Positions 18,452-29,431 are shown, counted from the first letter of the stretch. The stretch: DNA of 64,000 bases from Aurantiacibacter poecillastricola (GCF_030730945.1 NZ_JAVAMS010000002.1:372001-436000), one strand, 5' to 3'. Translations and numbers: made by a program. Notes: generated by a model not told the origin, from the letters alone.

Positions 18452-19312
18452 ATGCGCACTGGCGTGATCGCGAAGAAAGTCGGGATGACCCGCCTGTTTC
18501 AGGAAGACGGACGTCACGTTCCCGTGACGGTTCTGTCGCTGGAAGGCTGTCAGGTTACCGGACAGCGTACGGCCGACCGCGACGGCTATTTCTCGGTGCA
18601 GCTCGGCGCCGGCGATGCGAAGCAGAAGAACGTTGCCAAGCCGCAGCGTGAAGCCTTCGCCAAGGCCGAAGTCGGCCTGAAGATGAAGGTGGCCGAGTTC
18701 CGCGTCGAGAACGAGGAGGGTCTCCTTCCTGTCGGTGCCACCATCACGGCCGACCACTTCGTTGCCGGCCAGAAGGTCGACATCACCGGTCACACCGTGG
18801 GCAAGGGCTTTGCCGGCGCGATGAAGCGCTGGGGTTTCGGCGGTCTGCGTGCCACGCACGGCGTGTCGATCTCGCACCGTTCGCACGGTTCGACGGGTAA
18901 CCGCCAGGATCCTGGCAAGGTCTTCAAGAACAAGAAGATGGCCGGTCACATGGGCGACCGTCAGCGCACCCAGCAGAACCTGGAAGTCGTTCGCACCGAC
19001 TCCGATCGGGGTCTCATCTTCGTTCGCGGCTCCGTTCCGGGTTCGAAGAATGGCTGGCTGCTGGTCCGTGACGCGGCGAAGCTGCCGATGCCTGAAGGCG
19101 CTCCGTTCCCCGGCGCCCTTCGTCGCAATGCCGACCAGATCGAGCACGAAGAAGCGGCTCCTGGCATGATCGAGGCGGATGCCGCGGTCGAAACCAATCC
19201 CGAAGTCTCGCCGGAGCAGCAGGAAAAGCTGATCCAGCAGCAGGACGCGGGCGTCGGCACCGAGGGCGGTACGCCCGAGGCCGATCCCAATGACAAGAAC
19301 GAGGAAGGCTGA
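18452..19312 (+). CDS. rplC: 50S ribosomal protein L3, with C-terminal extension
   Basis: 286 residues from the ATG at 18452 (AGGAG about 8 bases upstream). The core is typical: [16 protein letters not shown] and the central loop [20 protein letters not shown], which approaches the peptidyl transferase centre. After about residue 225 there is an extra acidic, Gln-rich tail of about 60 residues (E. coli L3 has 209 in all). The tail lacks a recognisable domain. It is followed directly by rplD. Confidence 0.97.
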   Translation: MRTGVIAKKVGMTRLFQEDGRHVPVTVLSLEGCQVTGQRTADRDGYFSVQLGAGDAKQKNVAKPQREAFAKAEVGLKMKVAEFRVENEEGLLPVGATITADHFVAGQKVDITGHTVGKGFAGAMKRWGFGGLRATHGVSISHRSHGSTGNRQDPGKVFKNKKMAGHMGDRQRTQQNLEVVRTDSDRGLIFVRGSVPGSKNGWLLVRDAAKLPMPEGAPFPGALRRNADQIEHEEAAPGMIEADAAVETNPEVSPEQQEKLIQQQDAGVGTEGGTPEADPNDKNEEG

Positions 19313-19317
19313 TCGCC

Positions 19318-19941
19318 ATGAAGGTGAAGGTCCAGAAAATCGACGGCAAGGCCGCAGGCGACGTTGAACTCAACGATGCCGTGTTCGGTGTCGAGCCCCG
19401 TGCCGACATCCTGCACCGCGTAGTGACGTGGCAGCTTGAAAATCGCCGCGCCACGGCCCGCCCGACGCGCGAGCGTTCGGACGTTGCCCGCACCGGCAAG
19501 AAGTGGGGTCGCCAGAAGGGTTCGGGTGGCGCACGTCATGGCGATCGTGGCGCTCCGATCTTCATCGGTGGCGGCAAGGCGCACGGTGCGCGCAAGCGTG
19601 ACTTCGAGCAGCAGCTCAACAAGAAGGTTCGTGCGCTCGGCCTGAAGATGGCCCTGTCCAGCAAGGCGAAGGACGGTCTTGTGATCCTCGACAGTCTCGA
19701 TCTCGCCGATGCCAAGACGAAGGCCCTCAAGGGTCACTTCGACAAGAATGGCTGGAACGGCAAGGTACTGGTGATCGGTGGCGAGAGCGTCGACGACGGT
19801 TTCGCCAAGGCGGCCCGCAACCTTCCGGGTGTGGACGTACTGCCGGCTGTCGGTGCCAACGTCTACGACATCCTGAACCATGACACGCTGGTCCTCACCA
19901 AGGACGCGGTCGAGAAGCTGGAGGCGCGTTTCAATGGCTAA
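19318..19941 (+). CDS. rplD: 50S ribosomal protein L4
   Basis: 207 residues. The extended tunnel loop is recognisable as [20 protein letters not shown] followed by [13 protein letters not shown]4 lines the nascent peptide tunnel. In E. coli it also represses the S10 operon, so it is the natural candidate to act on the leader before rpsJ. Its last 8 bases overlap the start of rplW. Confidence 0.98.
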   Translation: MKVKVQKIDGKAAGDVELNDAVFGVEPRADILHRVVTWQLENRRATARPTRERSDVARTGKKWGRQKGSGGARHGDRGAPIFIGGGKAHGARKRDFEQQLNKKVRALGLKMALSSKAKDGLVILDSLDLADAKTKALKGHFDKNGWNGKVLVIGGESVDDGFAKAARNLPGVDVLPAVGANVYDILNHDTLVLTKDAVEKLEARFNG

Positions 19942-20248
19942 GAAAGATGCAGTCGATGCGCGTCACTACGACGTGATCCTAGCGCCGCACATCACCGAGA
20001 AGGCAACGTTGCTCTCCGAGAACAACGCGGTGGTCTTCAAGGTGGCGAACGACGCGACCAAGCCGCAGATCAAGGAAGCGGTCGAGGCACTGTTCGACAC
20101 CCAGGTGAAGAGCGTGAACACGATCGTTTCGAAGGGCAAGTCCAAGCGCTGGCGCGGCAAGCCCTACAAGCGGACCGATTCCAAAAAAGCTATCGTGACT
20201 CTCGCCGAGGGTGCGAAGCAGATCGACATCACGGAAGGCGTGGGCTGA
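19934..20248 (+). CDS. rplW: 50S ribosomal protein L23
   Basis: 104 residues. Start chosen at the ATG overlapping the end of rplD, giving [20 protein letters not shown]; the conserved PHITEKAT and [20 protein letters not shown] blocks follow. L23 lies at the tunnel exit and docks trigger factor and SRP. Overlap suggests translational coupling to rplD. Confidence 0.97.
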   Translation: MAKKDAVDARHYDVILAPHITEKATLLSENNAVVFKVANDATKPQIKEAVEALFDTQVKSVNTIVSKGKSKRWRGKPYKRTDSKKAIVTLAEGAKQIDITEGVG

Positions 20249-20252
20249 TCCG

Positions 20253-21089
20253 ATGGCACTGAAAACATACAATCCGACAAGCCCGGCTCGCCGTGGCCTC
20301 GTCCTGGTCGACAAGACCGGCCTTCACAAAGGTGGCCCGGTCAAGTCGCTGACCGAGGGCAAGACCAAGACCGGTGGCCGCAACAACAAGGGTCACGTGA
20401 CCTCGCGCGGCAAGGGCGGCGGCAACAAGCAGAAGTACCGCTTCATCGACTTCAAGCGTCGCAAGTGGGACATGGAAGCGACCGTGGAGCGGATCGAGTA
20501 CGATCCCAACCGCACCGCCTTCATCGCGCTGATCAAGTACGAGGACGGCGAGCTGTCCTACATCATCGCGCCCAACCGCGTTGCCCCTGGCGACAAGGTC
20601 GTGGCCGGTGAGCGCGTGGACACGAAGCCGGGCAATGCCATGCCGCTGGGCAACATGCCGGTCGGCACCATCATCCACAACGTGGAGATGAAGCCGGGCA
20701 AGGGCGGGCAGATCGCCCGTTCGGCAGGCACCTACGTGCAGTTGGTTGGCCGTGACCGCGGTATGGTGATCGTGCGCCTCAACAGCGGCGAGCAGCGCTA
20801 CCTGCGGTCCGATTGCATGGGTACGGTTGGCGCGGTGTCGAACCCCGACAACCAGAACCAGAACCTGGGCAAGGCCGGTCGCAAGCGTCACATGGGCATC
20901 AAGCCGCTCACTCGCGGCGTCGCCAAGAACCCGGTCGACCACCCGCATGGTGGTGGTGAAGGCCGCACCAGCGGTGGCCGTCACCCGGTTACCCCGTGGG
21001 GCAAGCCGACCAAGGGTGCCCGCACCCGCAAGAACAAGCAGACGGACAAGATGATTATCCGTTCGCGTCACGCGAAGAAGAAGAGGTAA
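20253..21089 (+). CDS. rplB: 50S ribosomal protein L2
   Basis: 278 residues from the ATG at 20253. Contains the conserved C-terminal [20 protein letters not shown] with the essential His, and [20 protein letters not shown] in the N-terminal part. L2 is needed for subunit joining and peptidyl transferase activity. Spaced 4 bases after rplW. Confidence 0.98.
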   Translation: MALKTYNPTSPARRGLVLVDKTGLHKGGPVKSLTEGKTKTGGRNNKGHVTSRGKGGGNKQKYRFIDFKRRKWDMEATVERIEYDPNRTAFIALIKYEDGELSYIIAPNRVAPGDKVVAGERVDTKPGNAMPLGNMPVGTIIHNVEMKPGKGGQIARSAGTYVQLVGRDRGMVIVRLNSGEQRYLRSDCMGTVGAVSNPDNQNQNLGKAGRKRHMGIKPLTRGVAKNPVDHPHGGGEGRTSGGRHPVTPWGKPTKGARTRKNKQTDKMIIRSRHAKKKR

Positions 21090-21095
21090 GCGATA

Positions 21096-21371
21096 ATGGC
21101 ACGTTCCGTCTGGAAAGGTCCGTTTGTCGAGCTGAGCCTTCTCAAGAAGGCGCAGGAAGCGCAGGAAGCGAACAACACCAAGCCGATCAAGACCTGGTCG
21201 CGCCGTTCGACCATCCTGCCCGATTTTGTCGGCCTGACGTTCAACGTCTACAACGGGCACAAGTTCGTGCCCGTCTCGGTCAACGAGGAAATGGTCGGTC
21301 ACAAGCTTGGCGAGTTTGCGCCCACGCGCAGCTTCCCGGGCCACGCTGCCGACAAGAAGGGTAAGCGATAA
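21096..21371 (+). CDS. rpsS: 30S ribosomal protein S19
   Basis: 91 residues, normal length. Starts [20 protein letters not shown]; conserved [33 protein letters not shown]. Sits in the 30S head with S13. Its stop overlaps the rplV start by one base (TAATG). Confidence 0.98.
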   Translation: MARSVWKGPFVELSLLKKAQEAQEANNTKPIKTWSRRSTILPDFVGLTFNVYNGHKFVPVSVNEEMVGHKLGEFAPTRSFPGHAADKKGKR

Positions 21372-21748
21372 TGGCAAAGGCTAAGGCTCCCCGCCGCGTG
21401 GCGGAAAACGAGGCGCTGGCTGTCGGTACCACCATTCGTGGTTCCGCGCAGAAGCTGAACCTCGTTGCTGCCCTGATCCGCGGCAAGAAGGCCGAGGAGG
21501 CGATGAACATCCTCTCCTTCTCGAAGCGCGCGATGGCCAAGGACGCACAGAAGGTGCTCGCCTCGGCAATCGCCAATGCCGAGAACAACCACGATCTCGA
21601 CGTCGACGCGCTCGTTGTTGCCGAGGCGTCGGTCGGCAAGTCGATCACCATGAAGCGGTTCGCAACGCGCGGCCGTGGCAAGTCCACGCGTATCCTCAAG
21701 CCGTTCAGCCGGCTGCGGATCGTCGTACGCGAAGCAGAAGAGGCGTAA
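21371..21748 (+). CDS. rplV: 50S ribosomal protein L22
   Basis: 125 residues. Recognised by the [20 protein letters not shown] core, [15 protein letters not shown], and the tunnel beta-hairpin [21 protein letters not shown]22 lines the exit tunnel near the macrolide site. Coupled to rpsS by a one-base overlap, and followed by rpsC after one base. Confidence 0.98.
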   Translation: MAKAKAPRRVAENEALAVGTTIRGSAQKLNLVAALIRGKKAEEAMNILSFSKRAMAKDAQKVLASAIANAENNHDLDVDALVVAEASVGKSITMKRFATRGRGKSTRILKPFSRLRIVVREAEEA

Positions 21749-21749
21749 G

Positions 21750-22445
21750 ATGGGTCACAAGAGCAATCCGATCGGTCTGCGCCTGCAGATCAACCGTACC
21801 TGGGACAGCCGTTGGTACGCCGAGGGCGGCGACTATGCGAAGCTGCTCAAGGAAGACATCGAGATCCGCAAGCACATCATCCAGAGCCTGCCGCAGGCAG
21901 CGATCTCGAAGGTGGTGATCGAGCGTCCGGCCAAGCTGTGCCGCGTGTCCATCTATGCTGCACGCCCCGGCGTCATTATCGGCAAGAAGGGCGCAGACAT
22001 CGAGAAGCTGCGTGCCAAGCTTGCCACGATGACTGACAGCGAAGTGAAGCTGAACATCGTCGAGATCCGCAAGCCGGAAATCGATGCCAAGCTCGTCGCC
22101 CAGGGTATCGCCGACCAGCTGGTCCGCCGTGTTGCCTTCCGCCGCGCGATGAAGCGCGCGATGCAGTCGGCCATGCGTCTTGGTGCCGAGGGTATCAAGA
22201 TCATGTGCGGCGGCCGTCTCGGCGGCGCGGAAATCGCCCGTGTCGAACAGTACCGCGAAGGCCGCGTGCCGCTGCACACGCTGCGCGCCAACATCGACTA
22301 TGCCGAAGCCGAGGCGCTGACCGCCTATGGCATCATCGGCATCAAGGTGTGGGTCTTCAAGGGCGAGATCCTGGGTCACGATCCGACCTCGCAGGACCGC
22401 CTGATGATGGAATCGCAGACGTCCGGCGTGCGCCCGGCCCGCTAA
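21750..22445 (+). CDS. rpsC: 30S ribosomal protein S3
   Basis: 231 residues from the ATG at 21750 ([20 protein letters not shown]). The KH domain motif [17 protein letters not shown] and the C-terminal [20 protein letters not shown] are intact. S3 forms the mRNA entry channel with S4 and S5. Length is normal. An upstream in-frame extension overlaps rplV and is not used. Confidence 0.98.
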   Translation: MGHKSNPIGLRLQINRTWDSRWYAEGGDYAKLLKEDIEIRKHIIQSLPQAAISKVVIERPAKLCRVSIYAARPGVIIGKKGADIEKLRAKLATMTDSEVKLNIVEIRKPEIDAKLVAQGIADQLVRRVAFRRAMKRAMQSAMRLGAEGIKIMCGGRLGGAEIARVEQYREGRVPLHTLRANIDYAEAEALTAYGIIGIKVWVFKGEILGHDPTSQDRLMMESQTSGVRPAR

Positions 22446-22456
22446 GGTAGAGAACA

Positions 22457-22891
22457 ATGCTGCAACCGAAAAAGACCAAGTACCGGAAGGCCTTCAAGGG
22501 CAAGATCCATGGCACGGCCAAGGGCGGCACCACGCTGAACTTCGGCGCCTACGGTCTCAAGGCCCTCGAGCCCGAGCGTATCACCGCGCGCCAGATCGAA
22601 GCCGCGCGTCGTGCGATCACTCGCGCCATGAAGCGTCAGGGCCGCCTGTGGATCCGCGTGTTCCCCGACGTGCCGGTGTCGAAGAAGCCGGCGGAAGTGC
22701 GTCAGGGTAAGGGCAAGGGCTCGGTCGAATACTGGGCTGCTCGCGTGAAGCCGGGTCGTATCCTGTTCGAGCTCGACGGCGTTCCCGGCCCGGTGGCCGC
22801 GCTGGCATTCGAACGTGCCGCGATGAAGCTGCCGATCAAGACCAAGGTTATTGCCCGCTTCGGCGACACCTCGCACCTGGGAGGCGAATAA
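22457..22891 (+). CDS. rplP: 50S ribosomal protein L16
   Basis: 144 residues. Starts [20 protein letters not shown]; conserved [34 protein letters not shown] block and [21 protein letters not shown]16 contacts the A-site tRNA. Overlaps rpmC by one base (TAATG). Confidence 0.98.
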   Translation: MLQPKKTKYRKAFKGKIHGTAKGGTTLNFGAYGLKALEPERITARQIEAARRAITRAMKRQGRLWIRVFPDVPVSKKPAEVRQGKGKGSVEYWAARVKPGRILFELDGVPGPVAALAFERAAMKLPIKTKVIARFGDTSHLGGE

Positions 22892-23100
22892 TGGCCAAGA
22901 TGGAAGATCTTCGTACGAAGACCGACGACCAGCTGACCGAACAGTTGACCATGCTCAAGAAGGAGCAGTTCAACCTGCGTTTCCAGGCCGCGACCAACCA
23001 GCTCGAGCGTTCCGCCCGGGTCAAGGAGGTTCGCCGCGAGATCGCGCAGATCAAGACGCTGCAGAACGAACGCGCCGCTTCGGCTGGCGCGGAAGCGTAA
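22891..23100 (+). CDS. rpmC: 50S ribosomal protein L29
   Basis: 69 residues, two long helices: [51 protein letters not shown]. Located at the tunnel exit beside L23. Normal length; starts at the stop codon of rplP. Confidence 0.97.
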   Translation: MAKMEDLRTKTDDQLTEQLTMLKKEQFNLRFQAATNQLERSARVKEVRREIAQIKTLQNERAASAGAEA

Positions 23101-23110
23101 GGAGTAGACA

Positions 23111-23413
23111 ATGCCCAAGCGTATCCTGATCGGGACTGTCACCTCCGACAAGACCGACAAGACCGTGACCGTGCTGGTCGAACGCCGCGTGAAGCACCCG
23201 CTCTACGGGAAGATCATCAAGCGCTCGAAGAAGTATCACGCTCACGACGAAAGCAACGAATATGTCGTTGGCGACAAGGTCCGCATTGAGGAGACGAAGC
23301 CGATCTCCAAGACCAAGACCTGGGCGGTGAAGGACCGTCTTGTCGCCAGTCGCGGTACCGCGGTGGAGGCCGACCTCGATGTCGCCGAAGCCACACCCGG
23401 TGGCGCTGAGTAA
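23111..23413 (+). CDS. rpsQ: 30S ribosomal protein S17
   Basis: 100 residues. S17 OB-fold blocks are clear: [40 protein letters not shown], and [20 protein letters not shown]. It is about 15 residues longer than E. coli S17 because of a short C-terminal tail. 74 bases without a gene follow, then rplN. Confidence 0.97.
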   Translation: MPKRILIGTVTSDKTDKTVTVLVERRVKHPLYGKIIKRSKKYHAHDESNEYVVGDKVRIEETKPISKTKTWAVKDRLVASRGTAVEADLDVAEATPGGAE

Positions 23414-23487
23414 TTGACGTTTTAGGAACTGCCGGGCGCCCGCAAGCGGGGCCGTCCCGGCAAGCCAAGTGAGAAGGAACCGGATCG

Positions 23488-23856
23488 ATGATCCAGATGC
23501 AATCCAATCTCGACGTCGCGGACAACAGCGGCGCAAAGCGCGTCCAGTGCATCAAGGTGCTGGGCGGGTCGAAGCGTCGTACTGCGTCCGTCGGCGACGT
23601 GATCGTGGTTTCCGTGAAGGAAGCCCAGCCGCGCGCTCGCGTGAAGAAGGGCGACGTGCACCGCGCCGTGATCGTGCGCACCAAGAAGGACGTACGTCGT
23701 CCCGACGGTACCGTGATCCGTTTCGACAGCAACGCCGCGGTCCTCGTGAACAAGAGCGAGGAGCCGATCGGCACCCGTATCTTCGGCCCGGTGGTGCGCG
23801 AACTGCGCGGCAAGGGTTTCATGAAGATCATCTCGCTGGCTCCGGAGGTGCTCTGA
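23488..23856 (+). CDS. rplN: 50S ribosomal protein L14
   Basis: 122 residues, exact family length. [30 protein letters not shown] strand, and [11 protein letters not shown] are typical; ends [17 protein letters not shown]14 takes part in the intersubunit bridge with 16S helix 14. Overlaps rplX by one base (TGATG). Confidence 0.98.
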   Translation: MIQMQSNLDVADNSGAKRVQCIKVLGGSKRRTASVGDVIVVSVKEAQPRARVKKGDVHRAVIVRTKKDVRRPDGTVIRFDSNAAVLVNKSEEPIGTRIFGPVVRELRGKGFMKIISLAPEVL

Positions 23857-24176
23857 TGGCATCAGCTAAGATCAAGAAGGGCGACACCGTCGTGGTGCTC
23901 TCGGGCAAGGACAAGGGCCAGACCGGCACTGTCCAGCAGGTCATGCCGAAAGAAGGCAAGATCCTTGTCGAGGGTGTCAACGTGATGACCCGTCACCGCA
24001 AGCCTTCGCAGGCTAATCCGCAGGGCGGCATCGACCGTGTGCCCGCCCCGATGGCGATCTCCAAGGTCGCTGTTGCAGATCCCAAGGATGGCAAGCCCAC
24101 CCGCGTCCGTTTCGAAGAGAAGGACGGCAAGAAGGTGCGCGTCGCTGTCAAGTCCGGGGAGACCATCGATGGCTGA
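23856..24176 (+). CDS. rplX: 50S ribosomal protein L24
   Basis: 106 residues. The KOW motif [20 protein letters not shown] is at the N-terminus, followed by [21 protein letters not shown]24 starts 50S assembly. The start ATG overlaps the rplN stop, and its last 8 bases overlap the rplE start. Confidence 0.97.
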   Translation: MASAKIKKGDTVVVLSGKDKGQTGTVQQVMPKEGKILVEGVNVMTRHRKPSQANPQGGIDRVPAPMAISKVAVADPKDGKPTRVRFEEKDGKKVRVAVKSGETIDG

Positions 24177-24747
24177 TTATACCCCCCGCCTTAAGAAGAA
24201 GTACAACGACGAGATCGTCAAGGCGATGACCGAACGGTTCGGATACACGAACCACATGCAGGTTCCGCGCCTCGAGAAGATCACGCTCAACATGGGCGTC
24301 GGCGAAGCGAGCCAGGACAAGAAGAAGGTTCAGACCGCCGCCGAGGAAATGGAACGTATTGCCGGCCAGAAGCCGGTGATCACCAAGGCCAAGAAGTCGA
24401 TTGCGCAGTTCAAGCTGCGTGACGGCATGCCGATCGGTTGCAAGGTGAACCTGCGCCGTGACCGCATGTACGAATTCCTCGATCGCCTGGTGACCATCGC
24501 GATGCCGCGCATTCGCGACTTCCGCGGGCTGAATCCGAACAGCTTCGATGGCCAGGGCAACTACGCCATGGGCATCAAGGAGCAGATCATCTTCCCGGAG
24601 ATCAGCTACGACAAGATCGAGAAGGTGCGTGGCATGGACATCATCGTCACCACCACCGCCAAGACCGACGAAGAGGCGCGTGCGCTCCTCGACCTGTTCG
24701 GTTTTCCGTTCCCGGCCGAAGAAGCCGAAGACAAGGCAGCGGCGTGA
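24169..24747 (+). CDS. rplE: 50S ribosomal protein L5
   Basis: 192 residues from the ATG inside the end of rplX. Typical [51 protein letters not shown] and [15 protein letters not shown] blocks. L5 binds 5S rRNA in the central protuberance. It carries a short acidic C-terminal tail. Confidence 0.98.
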   Translation: MADYTPRLKKKYNDEIVKAMTERFGYTNHMQVPRLEKITLNMGVGEASQDKKKVQTAAEEMERIAGQKPVITKAKKSIAQFKLRDGMPIGCKVNLRRDRMYEFLDRLVTIAMPRIRDFRGLNPNSFDGQGNYAMGIKEQIIFPEISYDKIEKVRGMDIIVTTTAKTDEEARALLDLFGFPFPAEEAEDKAAA

Positions 24748-24790
24748 GCCGTTTCCCTGACGCAGACAAGCAGAAGAGAGCTTAAGTCCA

Positions 24791-25096
24791 ATGGCGAAAC
24801 TGAGTTCCATCAACAAGAACGAGAAGCGCAAGCAGCTCGTCAAGAAGTACGCGGACAAGTACGCGAAACTGAAGGCGATTGCCGATGACGAGTCGCTCGA
24901 CGACACCGAACGTCTCATGGCTCGCCTGAAGATGGCCGAGCTGCCGCGCAACGCAAATCCCACGCGAGTACGCAACCGCTGCTCCACCACCGGCCGCCCG
25001 CGCGGCTACTATCGCAAGTTCGGGCTCAACCGCATCGAACTCCGGAACCTGGCCAACAAGGGCCTTATTCCGGGCGTGACAAAGTCGAGCTGGTGA
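24791..25096 (+). CDS. rpsN: 30S ribosomal protein S14
   Basis: 101 residues, the long zinc-free form: no C-x2-C pairs are present. [20 protein letters not shown] and the C-terminal [20 protein letters not shown] are diagnostic. Needed late in 30S head assembly. Confidence 0.97.
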   Translation: MAKLSSINKNEKRKQLVKKYADKYAKLKAIADDESLDDTERLMARLKMAELPRNANPTRVRNRCSTTGRPRGYYRKFGLNRIELRNLANKGLIPGVTKSSW

Positions 25097-25107
25097 GGAC
25101 CTGACAT

Positions 25108-25503
25108 ATGGCTATGACTGATCCCCTGGGTGATATGCTCACCCGCATCCGCAACGGCCAGCAGGCGAAGAAGGATTCCGTCCTTTCGCCGGCGTCGAAG
25201 CTGCGTGCGAACGTGCTCGAAGTGCTCCAGCGCGAAGGCTACATCCGTGGCTACAGCGAAGACGCGAGCGGCAAGCACAAGGCGCTGCGGATCGAACTGA
25301 AATATTTCGAGGGCGAGCCTGCGATCAAGCATCTCGCTCGTGTCTCCAAGCCGGGTCGCCGCATCTACTCGGGCTCGCGTGAGCTGCCCGCAGTGCGCAA
25401 CGGCCTTGGCATCACCATCGTCTCGACCCCCAAGGGCGTGCTTTCGGACAACGAGGCTCGCACCGAGAATGTCGGCGGCGAAGTGCTGGCGGAGGTGTTC
25501 TGA
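25108..25503 (+). CDS. rpsH: 30S ribosomal protein S8
   Basis: 131 residues. [20 protein letters not shown] and the C-terminal [20 protein letters not shown] are typical. S8 is a primary binder of 16S rRNA and, in E. coli, represses the spc operon by binding near rplE; no such site was identified here. Overlaps rplF by one base (TGATG). Confidence 0.98.
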   Translation: MAMTDPLGDMLTRIRNGQQAKKDSVLSPASKLRANVLEVLQREGYIRGYSEDASGKHKALRIELKYFEGEPAIKHLARVSKPGRRIYSGSRELPAVRNGLGITIVSTPKGVLSDNEARTENVGGEVLAEVF

Positions 25504-26036
25504 TGAGCCGCATTGGCAAACGTCCGGTGGCGCTCCCCAGCGGGGTGACCGCCAAGATCGAGAACGGCACGTTGAGCGTGAAAGGCTCCAAGGGCGAGCT
25601 CTCCATGTCGACGTCCGACCTGATCGAGTACAAGATCGAGAACGACGAGATCTCGGTGCAGCCGGCGAACAAGACGCAGAAGGCCCGCCAGTACTGGGGC
25701 ATGCAGCGTACGCTGGTGCAGAACCTGGTCGGTGGCGTGACCGAAGGCTTTACCAAGACCCTCGAGATCACCGGTGTCGGTTATCGTGCGCAGGCTCAGG
25801 GCAAGAAGCTGAAGCTTCAGCTCGGTTTCTCGCACGACGTCGATCTCGACGTGCCGGAAGGTGTCGAAGTGAAGACGCCGGACCAGACCACGGTCGAGAT
25901 TTCGGGCATCGACAAGCAGAAGGTCGGGCAGTTTGCTGCCGAGATCCGCGAATGGCGCAAGCCCGAGCCTTACAAGGGCAAGGGCGTGAAGTATCGCGGC
26001 GAGTATATCTTCCGCAAGGAAGGGAAGAAGAAGTAA
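25503..26036 (+). CDS. rplF: 50S ribosomal protein L6
   Basis: 177 residues. [15 protein letters not shown], the duplicated alpha/beta fold and the C-terminal [20 protein letters not shown] are conserved. L6 lies near the GTPase-associated region. Starts at the rpsH stop and is followed after one base by rplR. Confidence 0.98.
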   Translation: MSRIGKRPVALPSGVTAKIENGTLSVKGSKGELSMSTSDLIEYKIENDEISVQPANKTQKARQYWGMQRTLVQNLVGGVTEGFTKTLEITGVGYRAQAQGKKLKLQLGFSHDVDLDVPEGVEVKTPDQTTVEISGIDKQKVGQFAAEIREWRKPEPYKGKGVKYRGEYIFRKEGKKK

Positions 26037-26037
26037 G

Positions 26038-26382
26038 ATGGCAAAGCTTTCCCTCTTTGAACGTCGCCGCCGCCGGGTGCGCACTGCGCTCCGCAAGCGT
26101 TCGGGCGACAAGCCGCGTCTGTCCGTGCACCGCACCGGCCAGCACATCTATGCGCAGATCATTGACGACAAAGACGGTCGTACCGTCGCCGCAGCATCCA
26201 CGCTCGGTGGCAAGGGTTCGGGCGCCAACGTCGAGGCTGCGTCGCAGGTCGGCAAGGACATTGCCGAGGCCGCCAAGAAGGCCGGCGTGACGACTGTCGT
26301 GTTCGATCGCGGCGGGTTCCTGTTCCATGGCCGCGTCAAGGCGCTGGCCGATGCCGCGCGCGAAGGCGGGCTGGAGTTCTGA
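26038..26382 (+). CDS. rplR: 50S ribosomal protein L18
   Basis: 114 residues. [38 protein letters not shown], and the final [20 protein letters not shown] block are typical. Binds 5S rRNA with L5. Separated from rpsE by two bases. Confidence 0.97.
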   Translation: MAKLSLFERRRRRVRTALRKRSGDKPRLSVHRTGQHIYAQIIDDKDGRTVAAASTLGGKGSGANVEAASQVGKDIAEAAKKAGVTTVVFDRGGFLFHGRVKALADAAREGGLEF

Positions 26383-26384
26383 TT

Positions 26385-27176
26385 ATGGCTGACGAAACAA
26401 ACAACCAAGACACCAAGCCCGAGGCCCAGGTGGAGAAGAACATCGAAGGCTCGACCCCGACGCCAACGACCGCTCCGACCGAGGCTTTCGAGAACCAGTC
26501 GGCAGCCGGTGGCGACGAAGGTCGCCCCCGCCAGCGCGGGGGCCGTGGCGGCAATCGCGACGACAACCGTGGTGGTGGCCGTGGCCGTGGTCGTGGTGGC
26601 CGTGACGATCGTCGCGGCGGACGCGGCGACGACGATGGCGAGGAGCTGATCGAGAAGCTCGTCCACATCAACCGTGTTGCCAAGGTGGTGAAGGGCGGCA
26701 AGCGCTTCGGTTTCGCCGCTTTGGTCGTGGTGGGTGATGGCAAGGGCCGCGTGGGCTTCGGCCACGGCAAGGCTCGCGAAGTGCCGGAGGCCATCAACAA
26801 GGCGACGGCTGCTGCCAAGAAGAAGATGATCCGCGTCCCGCTGAAGGAAGGTCGTACCCTCCACCACGACGGCAAGGGCCATTTCGGTGCCGGCCGGGTG
26901 AACGTTCGTTCGGCTCCTGCGGGTACCGGTATCATCGCCGGCGGTCCGATGCGTGCCGTGTTCGAGAGCCTTGGTGTCGCGGACGTCGTGACCAAGTCGA
27001 TCGGCACGTCCAACCCCTACAACATGATCCGCGCCACCTTCGACGCGCTGACCAACCAGTCTTCGCCAAAGTCGGTTGCGCATCGTCGCGGCAAGAAGGT
27101 CGCCGACCTCCTGGGTCGCGGTGGCCAGGTCAGCGAAGCCGAGGCCCAGGCCGAAGCTGAAGCGATCACGGAGTAA
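26385..27176 (+). CDS. rpsE: 30S ribosomal protein S5, with RGG-rich N-terminal extension
   Basis: 263 residues against 167 in E. coli. The conserved S5 core starts near residue 86 ([20 protein letters not shown]) and includes [20 protein letters not shown]. Before it is an acidic stretch (1-45), then an Arg/Gly-rich tract of about 36 residues with repeated RGG and RGRGRGG units. The tail after the core is also slightly extended. S5 acts at the mRNA entry site and in decoding accuracy. The extension could bind RNA; that role is inferred. Confidence 0.96.
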   Translation: MADETNNQDTKPEAQVEKNIEGSTPTPTTAPTEAFENQSAAGGDEGRPRQRGGRGGNRDDNRGGGRGRGRGGRDDRRGGRGDDDGEELIEKLVHINRVAKVVKGGKRFGFAALVVVGDGKGRVGFGHGKAREVPEAINKATAAAKKKMIRVPLKEGRTLHHDGKGHFGAGRVNVRSAPAGTGIIAGGPMRAVFESLGVADVVTKSIGTSNPYNMIRATFDALTNQSSPKSVAHRRGKKVADLLGRGGQVSEAEAQAEAEAITE

Positions 27177-27182
27177 AAGCAG

Positions 27183-27362
27183 ATGGCTACCATCAAGATC
27201 AAGCAGGTGGGCTCGCCCATCCGCCGGCCCGAGAGCCAGCGCAAGATCCTCATCGGCCTTGGCCTCAACAAGATGCACAAGGTTGTCGAACTGAAAGACA
27301 CCCCCGAAGTGCGCGGTGCCATCGCCAAGGTGCCGCACATGGTGGAGATCGTGGAGGGCTGA
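27183..27362 (+). CDS. rpmD: 50S ribosomal protein L30
   Basis: 59 residues, read directly from the sequence: [20 protein letters not shown], then [20 protein letters not shown], ending [10 protein letters not shown]. Normal L30 length. It starts six bases after the rpsE stop. A GGCCCGC/GCGGGCC hairpin without T-tract lies in the 101-base gap before rplO. Confidence 0.96.
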   Translation: MATIKIKQVGSPIRRPESQRKILIGLGLNKMHKVVELKDTPEVRGAIAKVPHMVEIVEG

Positions 27363-27463
27363 GCCCTTCGCGACGCTCGAAACAATTTGACGGTGGTGGC
27401 CCGCGCGCGTAGCGGGCCGCTTCCATTTGAACAGCGCGAACAGAGCGAAAGCGAGTGCAGACT

Positions 27464-27961
27464 ATGAAACTGAACGACATCCGTGACAACGAAGGCGCCC
27501 GCAAGGGTCGCATCCGCGTGGGCCGTGGCATCGGCTCGGGCAAGGGCAAGACTGGCGGGCGCGGCCAGAAGGGCCAAAAGAGCCGTTCGGGCGTCGCGAT
27601 CAAGGGCTTTGAGGGCGGTCAGATGCCGCTCCACATGCGCCTGCCGAAGCGCGGCTTCAACAATCCATTCGGCAAGGATTATGCCGAAGTGAACATCGGA
27701 CAGGTGCAGAAGCTGGTCGACGCCGGCAAGCTCGACGCCAAGTCCACCATCGACCATGCCGCGCTGAAGGCTGCAGGGGTGGCCCGCGGTGGCAAGGACG
27801 GCGTTCGCCTTCTCGCCAAGGGCGAGCTTACTTCGAAGCTGACGTTCAAGGTTGCAGGCGCTTCGAAGGGCGCTGTCGAAGCGGTTGAAAAGGCAGGCGG
27901 TTCGGTCGAGCAGACCGCACCGAAGAAGGCCGACAAGGCTTCTGGCAAGGACGCCGAATAA
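27464..27961 (+). CDS. rplO: 50S ribosomal protein L15
   Basis: 165 residues from the ATG at 27464 ([20 protein letters not shown]). The glycine/arginine-rich N-terminal region [20 protein letters not shown] and [20 protein letters not shown] are diagnostic. The C-terminal tail is somewhat extended and Lys/Ala-rich. A GCGCGGG/CCCGCGC hairpin lies between it and secY. Confidence 0.97.
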   Translation: MKLNDIRDNEGARKGRIRVGRGIGSGKGKTGGRGQKGQKSRSGVAIKGFEGGQMPLHMRLPKRGFNNPFGKDYAEVNIGQVQKLVDAGKLDAKSTIDHAALKAAGVARGGKDGVRLLAKGELTSKLTFKVAGASKGAVEAVEKAGGSVEQTAPKKADKASGKDAE

Positions 27962-28066
27962 TCGCAAAACGGGAAGCGCGGGTTCGACATCGGGCCCGCG
28001 CGTCCCTATCTAGCCTTCCTGAGCCGGGAGGGACCGGCGCCCAGTACCAGGATTTGAATACGTCTC

Positions 28067-29431
28067 ATGGCATCTCGCGCCGATAATCTTGCAAGCTCGC
28101 TGAGTTTCTCGAACTTCAGCAAGGCTACCGAACTCAAGCAGCGCATCTGGTTCACCATCGGTGCGCTGATCGTCTTCCGCTTCCTCAGCTTCGTGCCGCT
28201 TCCGGGCGTTAATCCGCTGATCCTGGAATCGCTCTACGATCAAACGCGCGGCGGCATTCTTGACATGTTCAACATGTTCTCCGGCGGTTCGCTGGAGCGG
28301 ATGAGCCTCATCGCGCTGGGCGTGATGCCCTACATCACCGCCTCCATCGTCATCCAGCTTGCTTCCGCCTTGCACCCGAGCCTGATGGCGCTGAAGAAGG
28401 AAGGCGAGGCCGGGCGCAAGAAGCTCAACCAGTACACGCGCTACGGCACCGTGTTCCTCTGCGCGATCCAGGGCTGGTTCCTCGCGAGCGGGCTCGAGGC
28501 CTACGCTGCGTCCAGCGGACTTCAGGCAGTTGTCGATCCCGGCATCATGTTCCGCGTAGTCGCCGTTATCAACCTCGTTGGCGGTACCATGTTCCTGCTG
28601 TGGCTGGGTGAGCAGATCACCTCGCGTGGCATCGGCAATGGGGTCTCGCTGATCATCATGGCGGGCATCGTCGCCCAGTTCCCGACCTTCGCTGCTCAGC
28701 TTTTCGAGGGTGGTCGGACCGGCTCCATCAGCGGTGTGCTGATCGGCGGTCTCATCGTGATGCTGGTCATCCTGATCCTGGTCATCTGCTTCTTCGAGCG
28801 GGCCCAGCGTCGTCTGCTGATCCAGTATCCCAAGCGCGCCACGCAGCGTGGCGGAATGCAGGCGGATCGCTCGCACCTGCCACTGAAGCTTAATACCGCT
28901 GGCGTTATCCCGCCGATCTTCGCCAGCTCGCTGCTGCTGTTGCCGCTGACGATCACGCAGTTCGCCGGCAACTCGATCGATCAGACTACTGCTACCGGGC
29001 AGACGTTGCAGACGCTGCTGCAGTATCTCCAGCACGGGCAGCCGCTATACATGCTGCTCTACGCCGTCGGCATCATGTTCTTCTGTTTCTTCTATACCTC
29101 GCTGGTGTTCAATCCGGAGGAAACGGCGGAGAACCTGAAGAAGAATGGCGGTTTCATTCCCGGCATTCGTCCCGGCAAGCGCACCGCCGATTATCTCGAC
29201 TACGTGCTCACTCGTATCACCGTCGTCGGCGCGATCTATCTGACGGCGGTCTGCGTCATTCCCGAGTGGGGCATCGCCCAGACCGGCCTGCCGCTTTTCC
29301 TGGGCGGCACGAGCCTGCTGATCGTCGTCAACGTCACGGTCGACACGATCAGCCAGATCCAGTCGCACCTGCTGGCCCACCAGTATGGTGACCTGATCAA
29401 GAAGGCGAAGTTGAAAGGCCGGATGCGCTAG
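28067..29431 (+). CDS. secY: Protein translocase subunit SecY
   Basis: 454 residues with ten hydrophobic segments. Typical blocks: LKQRIWFTIGALIVFRFLSF, VPLPGVNP, the plug region SGGSLERMSLIALGVMPYIT, and cytoplasmic loop residues PGIRPGKRTADYLDYVLTRI. SecY forms the inner-membrane channel with SecE and SecG for exported and membrane proteins. It follows rplO in the classical spc operon position. Confidence 0.98.
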   Translation: MASRADNLASSLSFSNFSKATELKQRIWFTIGALIVFRFLSFVPLPGVNPLILESLYDQTRGGILDMFNMFSGGSLERMSLIALGVMPYITASIVIQLASALHPSLMALKKEGEAGRKKLNQYTRYGTVFLCAIQGWFLASGLEAYAASSGLQAVVDPGIMFRVVAVINLVGGTMFLLWLGEQITSRGIGNGVSLIIMAGIVAQFPTFAAQLFEGGRTGSISGVLIGGLIVMLVILILVICFFERAQRRLLIQYPKRATQRGGMQADRSHLPLKLNTAGVIPPIFASSLLLLPLTITQFAGNSIDQTTATGQTLQTLLQYLQHGQPLYMLLYAVGIMFFCFFYTSLVFNPEETAENLKKNGGFIPGIRPGKRTADYLDYVLTRITVVGAIYLTAVCVIPEWGIAQTGLPLFLGGTSLLIVVNVTVDTISQIQSHLLAHQYGDLIKKAKLKGRMR

